The position numbers were made by a program, and so were the translations under genes. The notes under the pieces are model-generated. The model made no database searches and was not told the DNA's origin. It saw only the letters and a program-made list of their open reading frames with translations. This document shows positions 23,436 through 33,770 of a DNA stretch of 64,000 nt, piece after piece; the first letter of the stretch is position 1, and each line of letters starts with the position of its first letter. Source of the stretch: Diadema setosum (taxonomy: Eukaryota; Echinodermata; Echinoidea; Diadematoida; Diadematidae); the NCBI GenBank assembly GCA_033980235.1, contig CM067067.1, forward strand, positions 27,736,451 to 27,800,450, written 5' to 3'.

Positions 23436-23974
23436 TGTGACCCTGCATCACAAAACCAACAAAAAGTTGCCAGACATGGATTTTAAGTTAAGGTCAGATT
23501 CTCAAAGAGCAGACTCTAAGCTCTAAAATGATGTATAGGTCAATTGAAATGGACTCTCCTAACCTATCTAAATATTGGAAAGAAAGCACACACTCTGGAA
23601 AAGTGTGAACTCAGAAAAGAGGTTCTGAAGTACAGGGTCTATCTGTCTATTCAAGCATTTAATCTTTACCAAACTGTGCTAGCTGTGTGATGAATGGGAC
23701 AAAAAACAGGATGCAAAACCACTGGAGCAATGACAATGAAGGGATTATTAGATTAAGTTGAAATTGAGCATGCTCTATTAACACATTCAGTCCATGATGA
23801 ATGCCAACTTTTAAAGCAGTTGCATCATCCCTTCATAAGTTATCAGACTTGAAAGTGAAGAGTGTGCAAATGAAAAGGGGCCTCTAAGACATACCTGATC
23901 TTACTACACTACAAAAAAGGCTTGTAGAAAAACGGCTGAAAATGCACTTTCCCTTCCATTTTATGATCCCAAAC

Positions 23975-26621
23975 TTAAAGGAGAAGTTCACCTTCATTAA
24001 CATAAGGATTAAGAGAATGCAGCAATATTAGTAGAACACATCAGTGAAAGTTTGAGGAAAGTCGGACAATCCGTTCAAAAGTTATGAGGTTTTGAAGGTT
24101 TTGTGCAGTCACCGCTGGATGAGAAGACTTCTGCAGTGTGTGATGTCACATGCGTACAACAATATACGAAAAATATAAAGAGAACTTCACAAAATTTCAT
24201 CTTTTGAAATAAGTACACATTCCCTTGACTCGTTACTGACATTATGTTATGGGTAATATTATTAGGTGATCCGAGTATCCTCTCGGATCACCTTCTGTAT
24301 CTGTATGGATTCTTTGTTCTTCTTCTTCTTCTTCTTTCTTTATTTCTGGACAAAAGTTGTGTATCTACATACTCAAAGTTTTCAGAGTATCAATTTCAAA
24401 CTCATACCATATATGTATCATGTCCCAAAGACAACAAATCTAATGTATCATAGTGATCAGTTGACCGTGACGTCACTATGACGTCATTATATGAAAACAC
24501 ATTCTCAATCATATCTCATTAATGGAATAGAATTTTTCAATGAAATTTACGTCACATGTATTTCAAGTTATGCGCATTCTACTCATATTCTCAAAATTCA
24601 TATTTTCTCTTAAAACGTGCGCATACGCACACGTTGAAATATTTGTATGCTCAAATCGAGCTCAAATTTTTTTTGGACACGTTTCAGACCATTTGGAGCA
24701 TTTTTTGAAAAATTGAAGAAATTGGACGGACGCGTACGCGCGCGCACATATACGCACGCACAGCTCATATGCAATGGAAATTTCCCATTTTTTCACACTT
24801 ATTGGATGCCTGAAATGTCAAGGAATATTTCTACCAAGTTTCAAGTCAATCCGACTCAATATGACGTCATACGGACCCGTCAAAGTTGAAATTCCGCGCG
24901 CGCGTCAATGGCGATATACAGTCCAACAATGCCAAAAAACCGCCAATTTTGAATCCGATTTTACTCGTCAGGATGGACGGTGACCCCCCATTTTCTTTAC
25001 ATATTCTGAAAGCTGATGAGTTGTACATGTCAATTCATGGGTTGGCGATGCTGGAAAAATGATTAAAAGATATAAAATTTCTTAATACAATTAAAAAAGT
25101 AAATTTTCAAAATGACGTCATCAAATTTCAAGTTCACTCGAGCGTATCTCACTTATCCTTTGCCCATTTTCACCCAGATTTCAGTATGTTGTAGCTTATT
25201 AAATACTCTTTCATAAATGTAATAACAACATTTTGATTGGATGACGGTATCACCTCGTAACAATGGATTGAAAGTAATCTTGTCAAATTTGACCAGTTTA
25301 CGTGTTATCTCTATGGGAGTGCAGTTTTTCTGGAAATTGAAATTGACATGACTGTCTTTTTCGAGCACTAGCTCACTTATGCTTTGGTGAATTTCTCCCA
25401 GATTTTGATATGTTGTAGCTGAGACTTTGCGCTATCGTGAGTGTGCCCTTCTTTTTTTCATACGATGTCGGGATCATGTCCAAAAACTTGGTTGAAATTA
25501 AAGCTTATCTTCGATGTATTGAGATATTCCTTTCTTTTTGCAACTTTCTTTACAATAACTCAAGAAAAACAAGCTCTATCAGCCCAATATTTTGCACATG
25601 TTTAGTTCATGTCACGTACATTATTTCATAAAATAACAACTACTTGATCAGACGTCATCTTGGGTATGTAAATTAGGGTCAAAGGTCATAAATGTATCAT
25701 CTTGTATCTTGGTGAATACATGTCCTATCTTTTCCATATTTTGCACACGTAACGACCATGTTACAAGGATCATTTCACAAAACCACTTTTTGCTCAGATG
25801 CCATCTTGGCTGTGCAAAGTGGGGTCAAAGGTCATATGTACTTCTTTCTTTATCTTCGTTATGACGTGTTATCTCTATGGGAGGGAATTTTTGTAGATGT
25901 GAAAATTGACATGATTGTCTTTATCGAGCACTAGCTCACTTATGCTTCGGTGAATTTCTCCCAGATTTTAATATGTTGTAGCTGAGACTTTGCACTATCG
26001 TTATGTGTCCTCCGTTTTTTCATACAACGTCCAAATCATGTCGAAAAACTTCGCTAAAATTAAAGCTTTTTGCTCAGATGCCATCTTGGCTGTGCTAAGT
26101 AGGGTCAATGGTCAAACATACTTCATTCTGTATCTTCGTTAGTGTATACGGAATTTGGTACCAAAGATGGCAGACCTGACTCCATTTTCTAAATGAGAAT
26201 CCAAACATCACACGGCCAATGTCCCTAAACACAGATGAAACCTGTATGGTCATGCCTAATGGGATCAGGACTGAAATCATTGATTTTCGAATACATCGGA
26301 TCACCTAATTTGTCAACTTGATGACAAATTCCAAGTCTAGTTCCCATTGTCTTTAGAAAGAGGCAAGTCAAGTACTCTTTTATTATGCGAAAAAAGTGAA
26401 AATATGTTGAATTTTCTTTACATTTTCTTTATACTGTTGTACTCATATGACATCACTAGCCTTAGTAGTCTCCTTGTCCAGCGGTTCCAACACAAAAATT
26501 TTAAAAATTCATAACTTTTGCATCGATTGTCCAATTTTCCTCAAACTTTCACTGATGTGTTCTACTAATATTGCTGCGTTCTCTCAATCCTTACATTTAT
26601 GAAGGTGAACTTGTCCTTTAA
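23975..26621. mobile_element. Middle layer: TTAA-bounded TIR element
   Basis: The ends TTAAAGGAGAAGTTCACC and TTAAAGGACAAGTTCACC (inverse) continue as about 100 bp of inverted repeat. A near-identical family member without the inner insertion is at 53614-54196 (583 bp) and serves as an empty-site comparison. Confidence 0.8.
24263..26340 (+). mobile_element. Inner layer: Helitron-like element (AGGTGATCCGA family)
   Basis: The 5' subterminal repeat AGGTGATCCGA is matched by the inverse TCGGATCACCT at about 26297-26305. It is followed by the 7-bp hairpin TTTGTCAacttgaTGACAAA and the terminus TTCCAAGTCTAG before T. The interior repeats a 150-bp block (about 25370-25500 and 25920-26060) and carries perfect DR1 motifs at 25676 and 25822. 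Comparison with the related element at 53614-54196, which has no insertion at this point, shows insertion at a run of T with no target duplication. Confidence 0.75.
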
Positions 26622-27101
26622 GAATAATGCAGAAGAAGGGTAGCTCTTTAAGAAAATATGAAAAACTTGATATTGACCTGGTTGACCCGTTTCACCTCTT
26701 TTGAGTCCTCACGTAAAATCAAGGGGTGCGACTTTTTGTTCGTTTTGTGATGCACGGTCACATATATGTACAAAATATTGGAGCAATAGAACATATATTT
26801 TCCAAGATACAGACTAAAAAGATTTTGACTTTGACCCTGATTTATATACATATCCAAGATGGCTTCTGATCAAGATGTCACTATTTTGTTTCATAAGTCT
26901 CGATATTAAGACTACGCATTACTGCGTATGAGAATATGTGAGGTCTTGCCTGCACGCACATGTTAAATTCATTCATAACCGTGTTCTAGAAAGGAAGCGA
27001 AGGTACTTTGCGCCTGTGATTCAACATATTTTGTACCAAAATTTCATGGTTTCACTGAAAACTCAGGAGTGTTATACCAATAGATTATTCCAGTTCCCAG
27101 T

Positions 27102-27353
27102 ATGTCAAATGAAAAGTTGAAAAAAATGATGGAGAACCTTCAAGCTTCTTCAATTTATCCATCTGTTGCCTCGCTTTTTCCAGCCAAAGCTTCTGAGCAG
27201 TGGGATGCAGGCAGTAGCAAAGCAGCATCTACTACACAAGCAGGCAATTGTAGTGCATGCAATACTAAACAAGCTGAACGCGTAGTGGCGGCTGCCAGTG
27301 GCGGGAAGAAGAAACCCAGCAAAGTGAAACCTTGCTTAGATGCTGGACTGTGA
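27102..27353 (+). CDS. Unassigned short open frame (83 codons)
   Basis: I do not recognise this frame. It begins with ATG just after a CCCAG that could be a splice acceptor, and encodes a polar N-terminus (MSNEKLKKMMENLQASS), then an Ala/Ser-rich stretch with a C-x2-C pair, then a basic tail (GGKKKPSKVKP). A second short frame overlaps the end and would read across the MITE insertion at 27396-27709. It could be part of a decayed retroelement ORF or an exon of an unannotated transcript. A function cannot be claimed. Confidence 0.2.
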   Translation: MSNEKLKKMMENLQASSIYPSVASLFPAKASEQWDAGSSKAASTTQAGNCSACNTKQAERVVAAASGGKKKPSKVKPCLDAGL

Positions 27354-27395
27354 TCCACTACCACGGACAGTTCGAATAAGAGTTAGCCGCCGTTC

Positions 27396-27709
27396 GCAGA
27401 GACTCCAACCCCAAGCACCTTCTCATCTGGAGATTCTCCCGCCCGAAACCCCTAGCAAACGGGAGACTCCAAGTTGATGTGTGCGAAGCGCAAAGTTCCT
27501 AGGGTTCTAGATGTTCTCTGGTGCTATTTAAGGCTTATTTTTCAACATACGATAGCAATAAGTAAGAAATCCTTTCCACTGGGAGACACAGAGCCAGGGC
27601 GGGAGAAATCAAATCTCCAGCGGGAGAACGGGAGATTTTGCAAAAATGGGTTTTCGGCGGGAGATCTCCCGTCGAAAACGGGAGAGTTGGAGTCTCTGCG
27701 TTCGCTCAA
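27396..27709. mobile_element. 314-bp MITE, TIR GCAGAGACTCC, 4-bp duplication
   Basis: The left end GCAGAGACTCCAACCCC and the inverted right end GGGAGAGTTGGAGTCTCTGC, flanked by GTTC on both sides (27392-27395 and 27710-27713). The interior repeats CGGGAGA phrases. No coding. Confidence 0.75.
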
Positions 27710-27846
27710 AAATCTTCTTTCCCAAGTTATTCATGCCCTATGAATACAGCAAAACAAATACAACATACCTTTAATACGGGGAGAATCCATGCATGCTTTG
27801 TGCGGGCTCGCTGAGTCACACGATGAACGTACATTGCCTACTAAAA

Positions 27847-28454
27847 CCCCGGTCACACAGCGCTTTACGGCTTAATCATGGCCAAAACCCGTCAAAAAGT
27901 GGTCTCCCGTGAAGCAGACGATGTTGTTCGCGTTGATGTCAAGTTTAAGGCGAGCCATGATCGATTTATAGACGTGGCAGGACACGGGGAAAAATCGGAA
28001 CATAGTTGGTAAAAAGTTTTGAACTGCTCAAAATGTTATTCCGCGGACAACCACGGGCGGCACTCATGGTAAAGACGTGCAACACACGTGAAACACACGT
28101 GATAATCCGTGTTCCGGCAGTAATTAAAACTTTAGGAGACGCGGTAAGACGCGAGAGTTTAGCAGTCTGTCACGAGCAGAGCACGGTCATCTGACACGTG
28201 TTACGCATTGGTATCTCAGGAAATAGCATGTGTTTAGCGGCTTATCACTGACAAATGGATTTTTCCGCGTACATACACGTGGCTAGACGTGGTTAGCCAT
28301 GCTTATGGAGTGCTTCAGCAGTGGAACAGCCGCCAATGGCCATACCCTGTACAAAGCACGGCCAAACCAAAATTGACCAAAAAATTACCACTCACGACCA
28401 CGTCCACCAGACTTTTTGTACGTGATTTAGACTTGGAGTGCTGTGTGACCGGGG
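27847..28454. mobile_element. 608-bp TIR element, CCCCGGTCACACAGC ends
   Basis: The left end CCCCGGTCACACAGCGCT and the inverted right end GTGCTGTGTGACCGGGG form about 17 bp of TIR. The target duplication is unclear. No gene inside. Confidence 0.7.
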
Positions 28455-28488
28455 CTTAAGTGCCGCAGTGTGCAGAGCAACAAACAAG

Positions 28489-28622
28489 ATCTACTTCATT
28501 TCGCTTTACTTACCTATTGATATAACAATTGCCATTCTGATGCCGATTAGAATTGCTCCTGGTAGCTAAAATTTCTTTGAACTCCCGCGTTGCCCCAGCA
28601 ACGGCAGGGAAACCCCTCACAC
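28489..28622 (+). repeat. DIRS-like left inverted terminal repeat
   Basis: Starts ATCTACTTCATTTCGC, contains TTACTTACCTATTGATATAA and ends near AAACCCCTCACAC. It is inverted at 44164-44283. Confidence 0.85.
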
Positions 28623-28819
28623 GTCCTCTTTCTTCTGCCGCCGTTGCTCACTATGAGTTCCCCACGGTGTAGCTCTACGCACTTACAGATAAGATCGTTC
28701 CCTTTTTACCTTATCGTGTTTGATTTCGTATTTACTTGAGTTATATTCTTTCTTCTCTCGGCTGCTTAGCAGAGTTTGGTTGTTTTCTTGTTTTTAGTGA
28801 CGGGTTAGGGCATTTTAAG

Positions 28820-29687
28820 ATGCCTAATTCGTCTCGCTCTTGGCCGCCCCGCACGAACACTACGTCGGAGGCTGCTCTGAACGATAAAACAAAGGCGGGA
28901 TCCAACACCGCTAAAGCAGAGCAGGGCACAAAAAAGAGACCGTCATGTAGTAATCCTGTGCTTCCTGCCTCTTCTCCTCCATCTAAGAAGGGAAAGAAGA
29001 GTGCCCCAAAAAAGCATTCTCTTCCCGGTCCGGCTGAGAAACCAGGCTCCAATTTAGCGGTTTCTCCTGCCGTTAGACCCAACGAGACTAATCTGGCCCC
29101 GCCGACCAAGTCGGTAGGCTCCAGTGTACCTACAAACGTCAACCAGCCTGCTAGCGTTGATAACAGCTTGTTTGATACCACAGCGGCCTGCAATTTCTTC
29201 ATGCAGGCCCTACAATCGGTTCTTCTTTCACAAAACCAGGGAACCCTTCCTGCACGGGCGGGCGATCCGACAGGTCCCTCGGTTTTTCCGATCCCCCCGC
29301 AATCTGTCAGTTATCCTCCGGGGTCCTTTCCCGCACGAGCGGGCGATGCGACCGTATCACAAGCTCCGTCCTCCCCCGGGTCCGTCGGCCTGCCTACACG
29401 TGATAATGCGGCCCGTTCCGACTCGGCCCCCGTACTTCAACAATCCCGATGCCGAACCCGCGATAGGGCTTCCCCCCGCCGGAGAGAGGGGGAAGATATC
29501 GGGTCTCGCTTCCACTCTCGCGTTCCGACGATCAGTTTGGGTGACTATTCCGATGATGAGTTTGGATATCACCCCCCCAAAATAGCATCTCGTGCGAGAA
29601 ACTGGGCAGACGATGATACTGGTGTTAGTTTCCCATCATCTCACTCAGTACACTCTATCAGCTCAGATGGTCGGGAAAGCATACTTA
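28820..29687 (+). pseudogene. DIRS-like gag-like ORF, first part
   Basis: An open frame starting at MPNSSRSWPP, with Lys/Pro/Ser-rich low complexity, a VDNSLFDTTAACNFFMQAL segment, two similar PARAGD repeats and an acidic GDYSDDEFG stretch. This composition is typical of the first ORF of DIRS/Ngaro elements. The frame is cut at 29687 by the 9.1-kb TIR element and continues in phase at 38791. An upstream in-frame extension (from 28736) has no better start context. Confidence 0.6.
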
Positions 29688-29727
29688 GGCGTGACAGATT
29701 TAATATCACGAGCGTTCGGCCGCATTG

Positions 29728-30440
29728 GGGAACGCTCGCGTTCCTCCTTTTGTTAGGGGACGCCCCTATTCCTCCTGCGTGCAGAATGGGGGGCTTAATC
29801 CCTCTATTCATCAGCCTAATGAGGGCGTTCCTTGGACGCAACAGAACGGACTTGCTCACAAGTCGCATTCATGGCGTTCCTTTCCGCTTTAGGAACGCAA
29901 GGATTATCCCAACCACGTGCCTCCCGCGCACGGCTTCACCTATGAAAAGAACAATTTGCGCCGGCAAGTTCACAATTCACGGTGGACGCCAGAATTCCAC
30001 ATCGTTCTTGCCAGTTAAAAATAGATCGCGTGGCAAAAAACAGGGTGAGAGAAATCGCGCACTTCAGACAGTTTACAAACGATTGCGACTCCACATGTAT
30101 TTTTAATCGTCAAGTACAGTCGCCTACGCTACGGAGTAACATTGCACCAGTTCGCAAAATTCTCTCGACTCGCAGTTTCCAAGCGTCATGAACAGGACTG
30201 GTATTCCAAAAGTTTTGCCAAAGTTTTGCGATTATTCACAAGCGAGAAGTTGCATTTTGGTTTACTTTTCGATGACATTAGTCAAGGCTCGACACTTACG
30301 GTGGCCCGGTGGCCCGGGGCCACCAAAAACGCACGTCGGGCCACCAAAATTTCAGAAGTGAAGATTTTGGAGGCCCGATCGGGCCACCAAAAAAGTCGGA
30401 TGTTTGCCTTTACTTTCGAAAATGAACAGTGGTAACAATC
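29728..30440. other. Left interior of the 9.1-kb element
   Basis: Weak open frames only; one with a single stop (about 29730-30030) reads through a Pro/Gln/Asn-rich then basic stretch, but I cannot place it. At 30295-30400, a phrase of GGCCCGGTGGCCC and GGGCCACCAAAA is repeated. Confidence 0.35.
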
Positions 30441-32075
30441 GGCTCCGTAAGATGCTAAAATAAATGTCAGATGTTTGCTCTTAATTTTGGAAATGAATAA
30501 CGGTAATATTCAACTCCGTATGATACTAAAATAAATGTCGGATGTTTGCTTATACTTTTGGAAATGAATAACGGTAAGAGTCGGCTCCGAACGGTGCTTA
30601 AATTAATGTCAGATAATTGATTTTGCATTAGGAAATGAATAAGGATAACATTCGGCTCCGGAAGATGCTGAAATAAATGTCGAATGTTTGCTTTGACGTT
30701 CGGAAATGAATAATAATAATATTCAACTCCGTATGATGATAAAATAAATGTCTGATGTTTGCTTTTATGTTCAAAAGTAAATAGCAATAACATTCAGCTC
30801 TGGAAGATGCTAAAATAAATGTCGAATGTTTCCTCTGACGTTCAGAAATGAATCAGAGTAATATTCAATTCCATACGGTGATTAAAGATAATAAAAAGTT
30901 TTGGTACCTCAAAAGTGTCCTTGAATTTCCTTGTCTTAGTTTGTGTTTCAGGTTAAAGTACCTTTCATATAAGTAACACTGTGAGACTTACTCGCCCCAA
31001 AGTGCTCTCATGTCTTAGTAATCATGCAATTAACTGCGATCAGCAGCCCCATACACATAGCGACCAGCAGTCCCATACGCATAGCGTAATCGGGCTTCGC
31101 ATTGTAGCATTCAGGATCATGACAGATTTAGTATCGCAGGGTAAATGTCAACTTAAAATCCCATAAATTCTTCAATTTGAAGACTTACCAATTAACTTGA
31201 GGTATTGGAAACAGGCTTCGCGCAACGTTTGGTTCTGCCTATAGTCCCTTTCTGTTCGAATTAATGACTGAATGTGACTCGGTCGACAGGACCGTAGGAG
31301 AGCTACATACAGTACACTGAATACTACAGCCAGTGCATGCGAACACATCACACGCACACAAATTTCAAATCCATGAACGGATAAGATGTTTGTGTGCGCA
31401 TGCGCTGGCCATGGTATCCAGTGTATGTAGCTCTCCCAAGGTCCTCTTGACCGAGTCACATTCAGTCATCAATTCGAACAGAAAGGGACTATTGGCAGAA
31501 CCAAACGTTGTTCGAAGCCTGTTTTCAATACTTCAACTTAATTGGTAAGTCTTCAAATCGAAGAAATTTTTGGATTTTAAGTTGACATTTACCCGCGATA
31601 CTAATTCTGTCATAATCCTGAATGCTACAATGTGAAGCCCCATTACGCTATGCGTATGGGGCTGCTGGTCGCAGTTAGCTATGCGTACAATGGGCTGCAC
31701 GCTGCTGGTCGCAGTCAGTGGTTTCGTACAATATTTATCGACGCTGGACAGCGTCGGCTCTGGTACGAAACCATTATTGCATGATTACTAAGACATGAGA
31801 GCACTTTGGGGCGAGTAATTCTCACAGACAACGTACTTTAACCTGAAACACAAACCAAGACAAGGAAATTCAGGGAAGCTTTTGAGGTACCAAAACTTTT
31901 TATTATCTTTAAATAAATGTAGGATATTTGCTTTACTTTCGAAAGTAAATAGCAATAACATTCAGAAGATGCCAGAATAAATGTCAGATGATTGCTTTTA
32001 CTTTTGGAAGTGAATAGCAGTAACATTCTGCTCCGTACCATGCTAAAATAAATGTCGGATATTTGTTATTCCACA
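30440..32075. repeat. ~62-bp satellite array (interrupted)
   Basis: Units carry AAATAAATGTCGGATGTTTGC followed by a TTTGGAAATGAATAACGGTAA-like phrase and TCNGCTCCG. At least six units lie at 30440-30890 and two or three at 31910-32075; a TTAA foldback element separates the two parts. Confidence 0.8.
30892..31912. mobile_element. TTAA-bounded foldback element, copy 2 (1021 bp)
   Basis: The ends TTAAAGATAATAAAAAG and inverse are as in 4081-5815, with arms nearly meeting at about 31400. Removing it with one TTAA restores a satellite unit across the junction, which supports a TTAA target duplication. The SWIM exon and CG-rich middle of copy 1 are absent here. Confidence 0.8.
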
Positions 32076-32229
32076 CTGCTCGATTAAAAAAAAAACTGTT
32101 ACGATTCGCTAAAGTTTGTTATTATGCTGAAGGTTCGCTTTTCTTTTTTTTTCTCAAAATTTCGGACGTTATATAGCTGATTCGAAAACGAAGTTTCTTA
32201 CCACGAATATGATAATTTCTTGCGTTTAA

Positions 32230-32440
32230 ATACATCGTTGCATGTGATTTGATGGACTTTGCATTTGATTTTTAGAGTTGCGTTTAAACGCAATTGAGTG
32301 TCAGGTTCGTACAATTTAGTTTCATATCAAACGCAAGTCTTTTCAGCAACGCACTTGCGTTTAAATGCAAAAGTTGCGTGTGATTGATACACCTGCTTTT
32401 GATTTTTTGAGTTGCATTATTAGCTGCATTTTAATAAATT
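32230..32440. repeat. AAACGCAA-type satellite, small block
   Basis: Contains TTGCGTTTAAACGCAATTGAG and GTGATTTGATGGACTTTGC phrases, as in the larger array at 36060-37590. Confidence 0.65.
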
Positions 32441-32469
32441 TTCTAGAAAGGGCCAGGTTTCTAATACCG

Positions 32470-33770
32470 CTTCGGAATAATTTACGTAAGAATATTTGGA
32501 TCAACAAAAACACCTATTTCATGTAGAACACATTTTCACCCTTCTGGTGCGTGCATGACAAAAAGATTACAACCGAATTGATTCATGAAATCGCCACAAT
32601 CCCGCTGATATTTCAGGTAGAAATGGGCGCAAAAAAGGATCGTGAATTCGGCCGTGTCGTATACCTTTTAAGAACGCATGTACGAAATGCGAAGAGATTA
32701 TCGGGAGAAAAATAAAGGACACATTTTCAACCCCTTTACAGCCGAATAGTAATTCATGAAATTGTCGCAATCCCGTTGAAATTTGAGGAAACAATAATGG
32801 ACGCAAAAAGAATCTCGAATTCGGCCCTGCATGCAGTGTATAATTTTAAAAATGCTTGCACAAATGCGAAGAGATTATTGGGAGAAAAATAAAGTATCAC
32901 AGCATTTTCAACCCTTCTGGTGTGTGTATCACAAAAGATTACAGCCGAAATAATTTATGAAATAATCGCAATCCCGCTGACATTTGATGTAGAAATAGGC
33001 GCTAAAAGGATCATGATTTTTGGCCGTGTCGTATAGGCCTACCTTTTAAGAATGCATGTACGAAATGCGAAGAGATTATTGGGAGAAAAATACAGGACAC
33101 GATTTCAACCCCTTTTGGCGCGTGCATCATAAAGATTACAGCCGAATAATAATTCATAAAATCATTGCAATCCCCTTGAAGATTAAGGAAACAATAGGCG
33201 TAAAAAGAATCATGATTTTTGGCCGTGTCGTATACCTTTTAAGAACGCATGTACGGAATGCGAAGAGATTATCGGGAGAAAAATAAATGACGCATTTTCA
33301 ACCATTATACAGCTGGTGCGTGCATCACAAAAGATTACATCCGAAGTAATTCATGAAGTCGCCACAATCCCGCTGATATTTGAGGTAGAAATAAGCGCAA
33401 AAAGTATCATGAATTCGGCCGTGTCGTACATCTTTTAAGAACGAACTTACGAAATTCGAAGAGTTTATCGGGAAAAATAAAGGACACATTTTCAACCCCT
33501 TTTGGCGCGTGCATCATAAAAGATTACAGCCAAAGTAATTCATGAAGTCGTCACAATCCCGCTGATATTTGAGGTAGAAATAGGCGCAAAAAGGATTGCG
33601 AATTCGGCCCTGCATGCCGTGTACCTTTCAAGAACGCATGCACAAATGCGAAGAGATTATCGGGAGAAAAATAAAGAACCCCTTGTGGAGCGTGCATCAG
33701 AAAATATCACAGCTAAAATAATTCATGAAATCATCGCAATCCAACTCAGCACCAAGAGTGTGAATTACGC
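32470..33770. repeat. ~190-bp tandem repeat array (about seven units)
   Basis: Each unit includes AATTCATGAAATCGCC, CAATCCCGCTGATATTTGAG, AATTCGGCCGTGTCGTATAC and GCGAAGAGATTATCGGGAG (with variation). No protein. Related sequence occurs inverted at 39700-40260 within a different element. Confidence 0.8.

Larger units (their letters stand above)
23436..26762. mobile_element. Outer layer of a triple nest: TGTGACC-ended TIR element
   Basis: The left end TGTGACCCTGCATCACAAAA and the inverted right end (TGTGACCGTGCATCACAAAA) match over about 33 bp. The flanks suggest a TATA duplication (left CTATA, right TATATG) inside the surrounding tandem repeat. The element contains the TTAA-bounded element at 23975-26621. 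Confidence 0.75.

Noticed and set aside
28741..29202. Minus-strand 153-codon frame opposite the gag-like ORF
   Set aside because: It is a shadow of the + strand ORF: codon bias and gag-like composition favour the + strand, and the frame has no motif.
30440..33770. Regularly spaced repeats that might suggest a CRISPR array
   Set aside because: Whole units repeat without unique spacers, and the context is eukaryotic intron; these are satellites.
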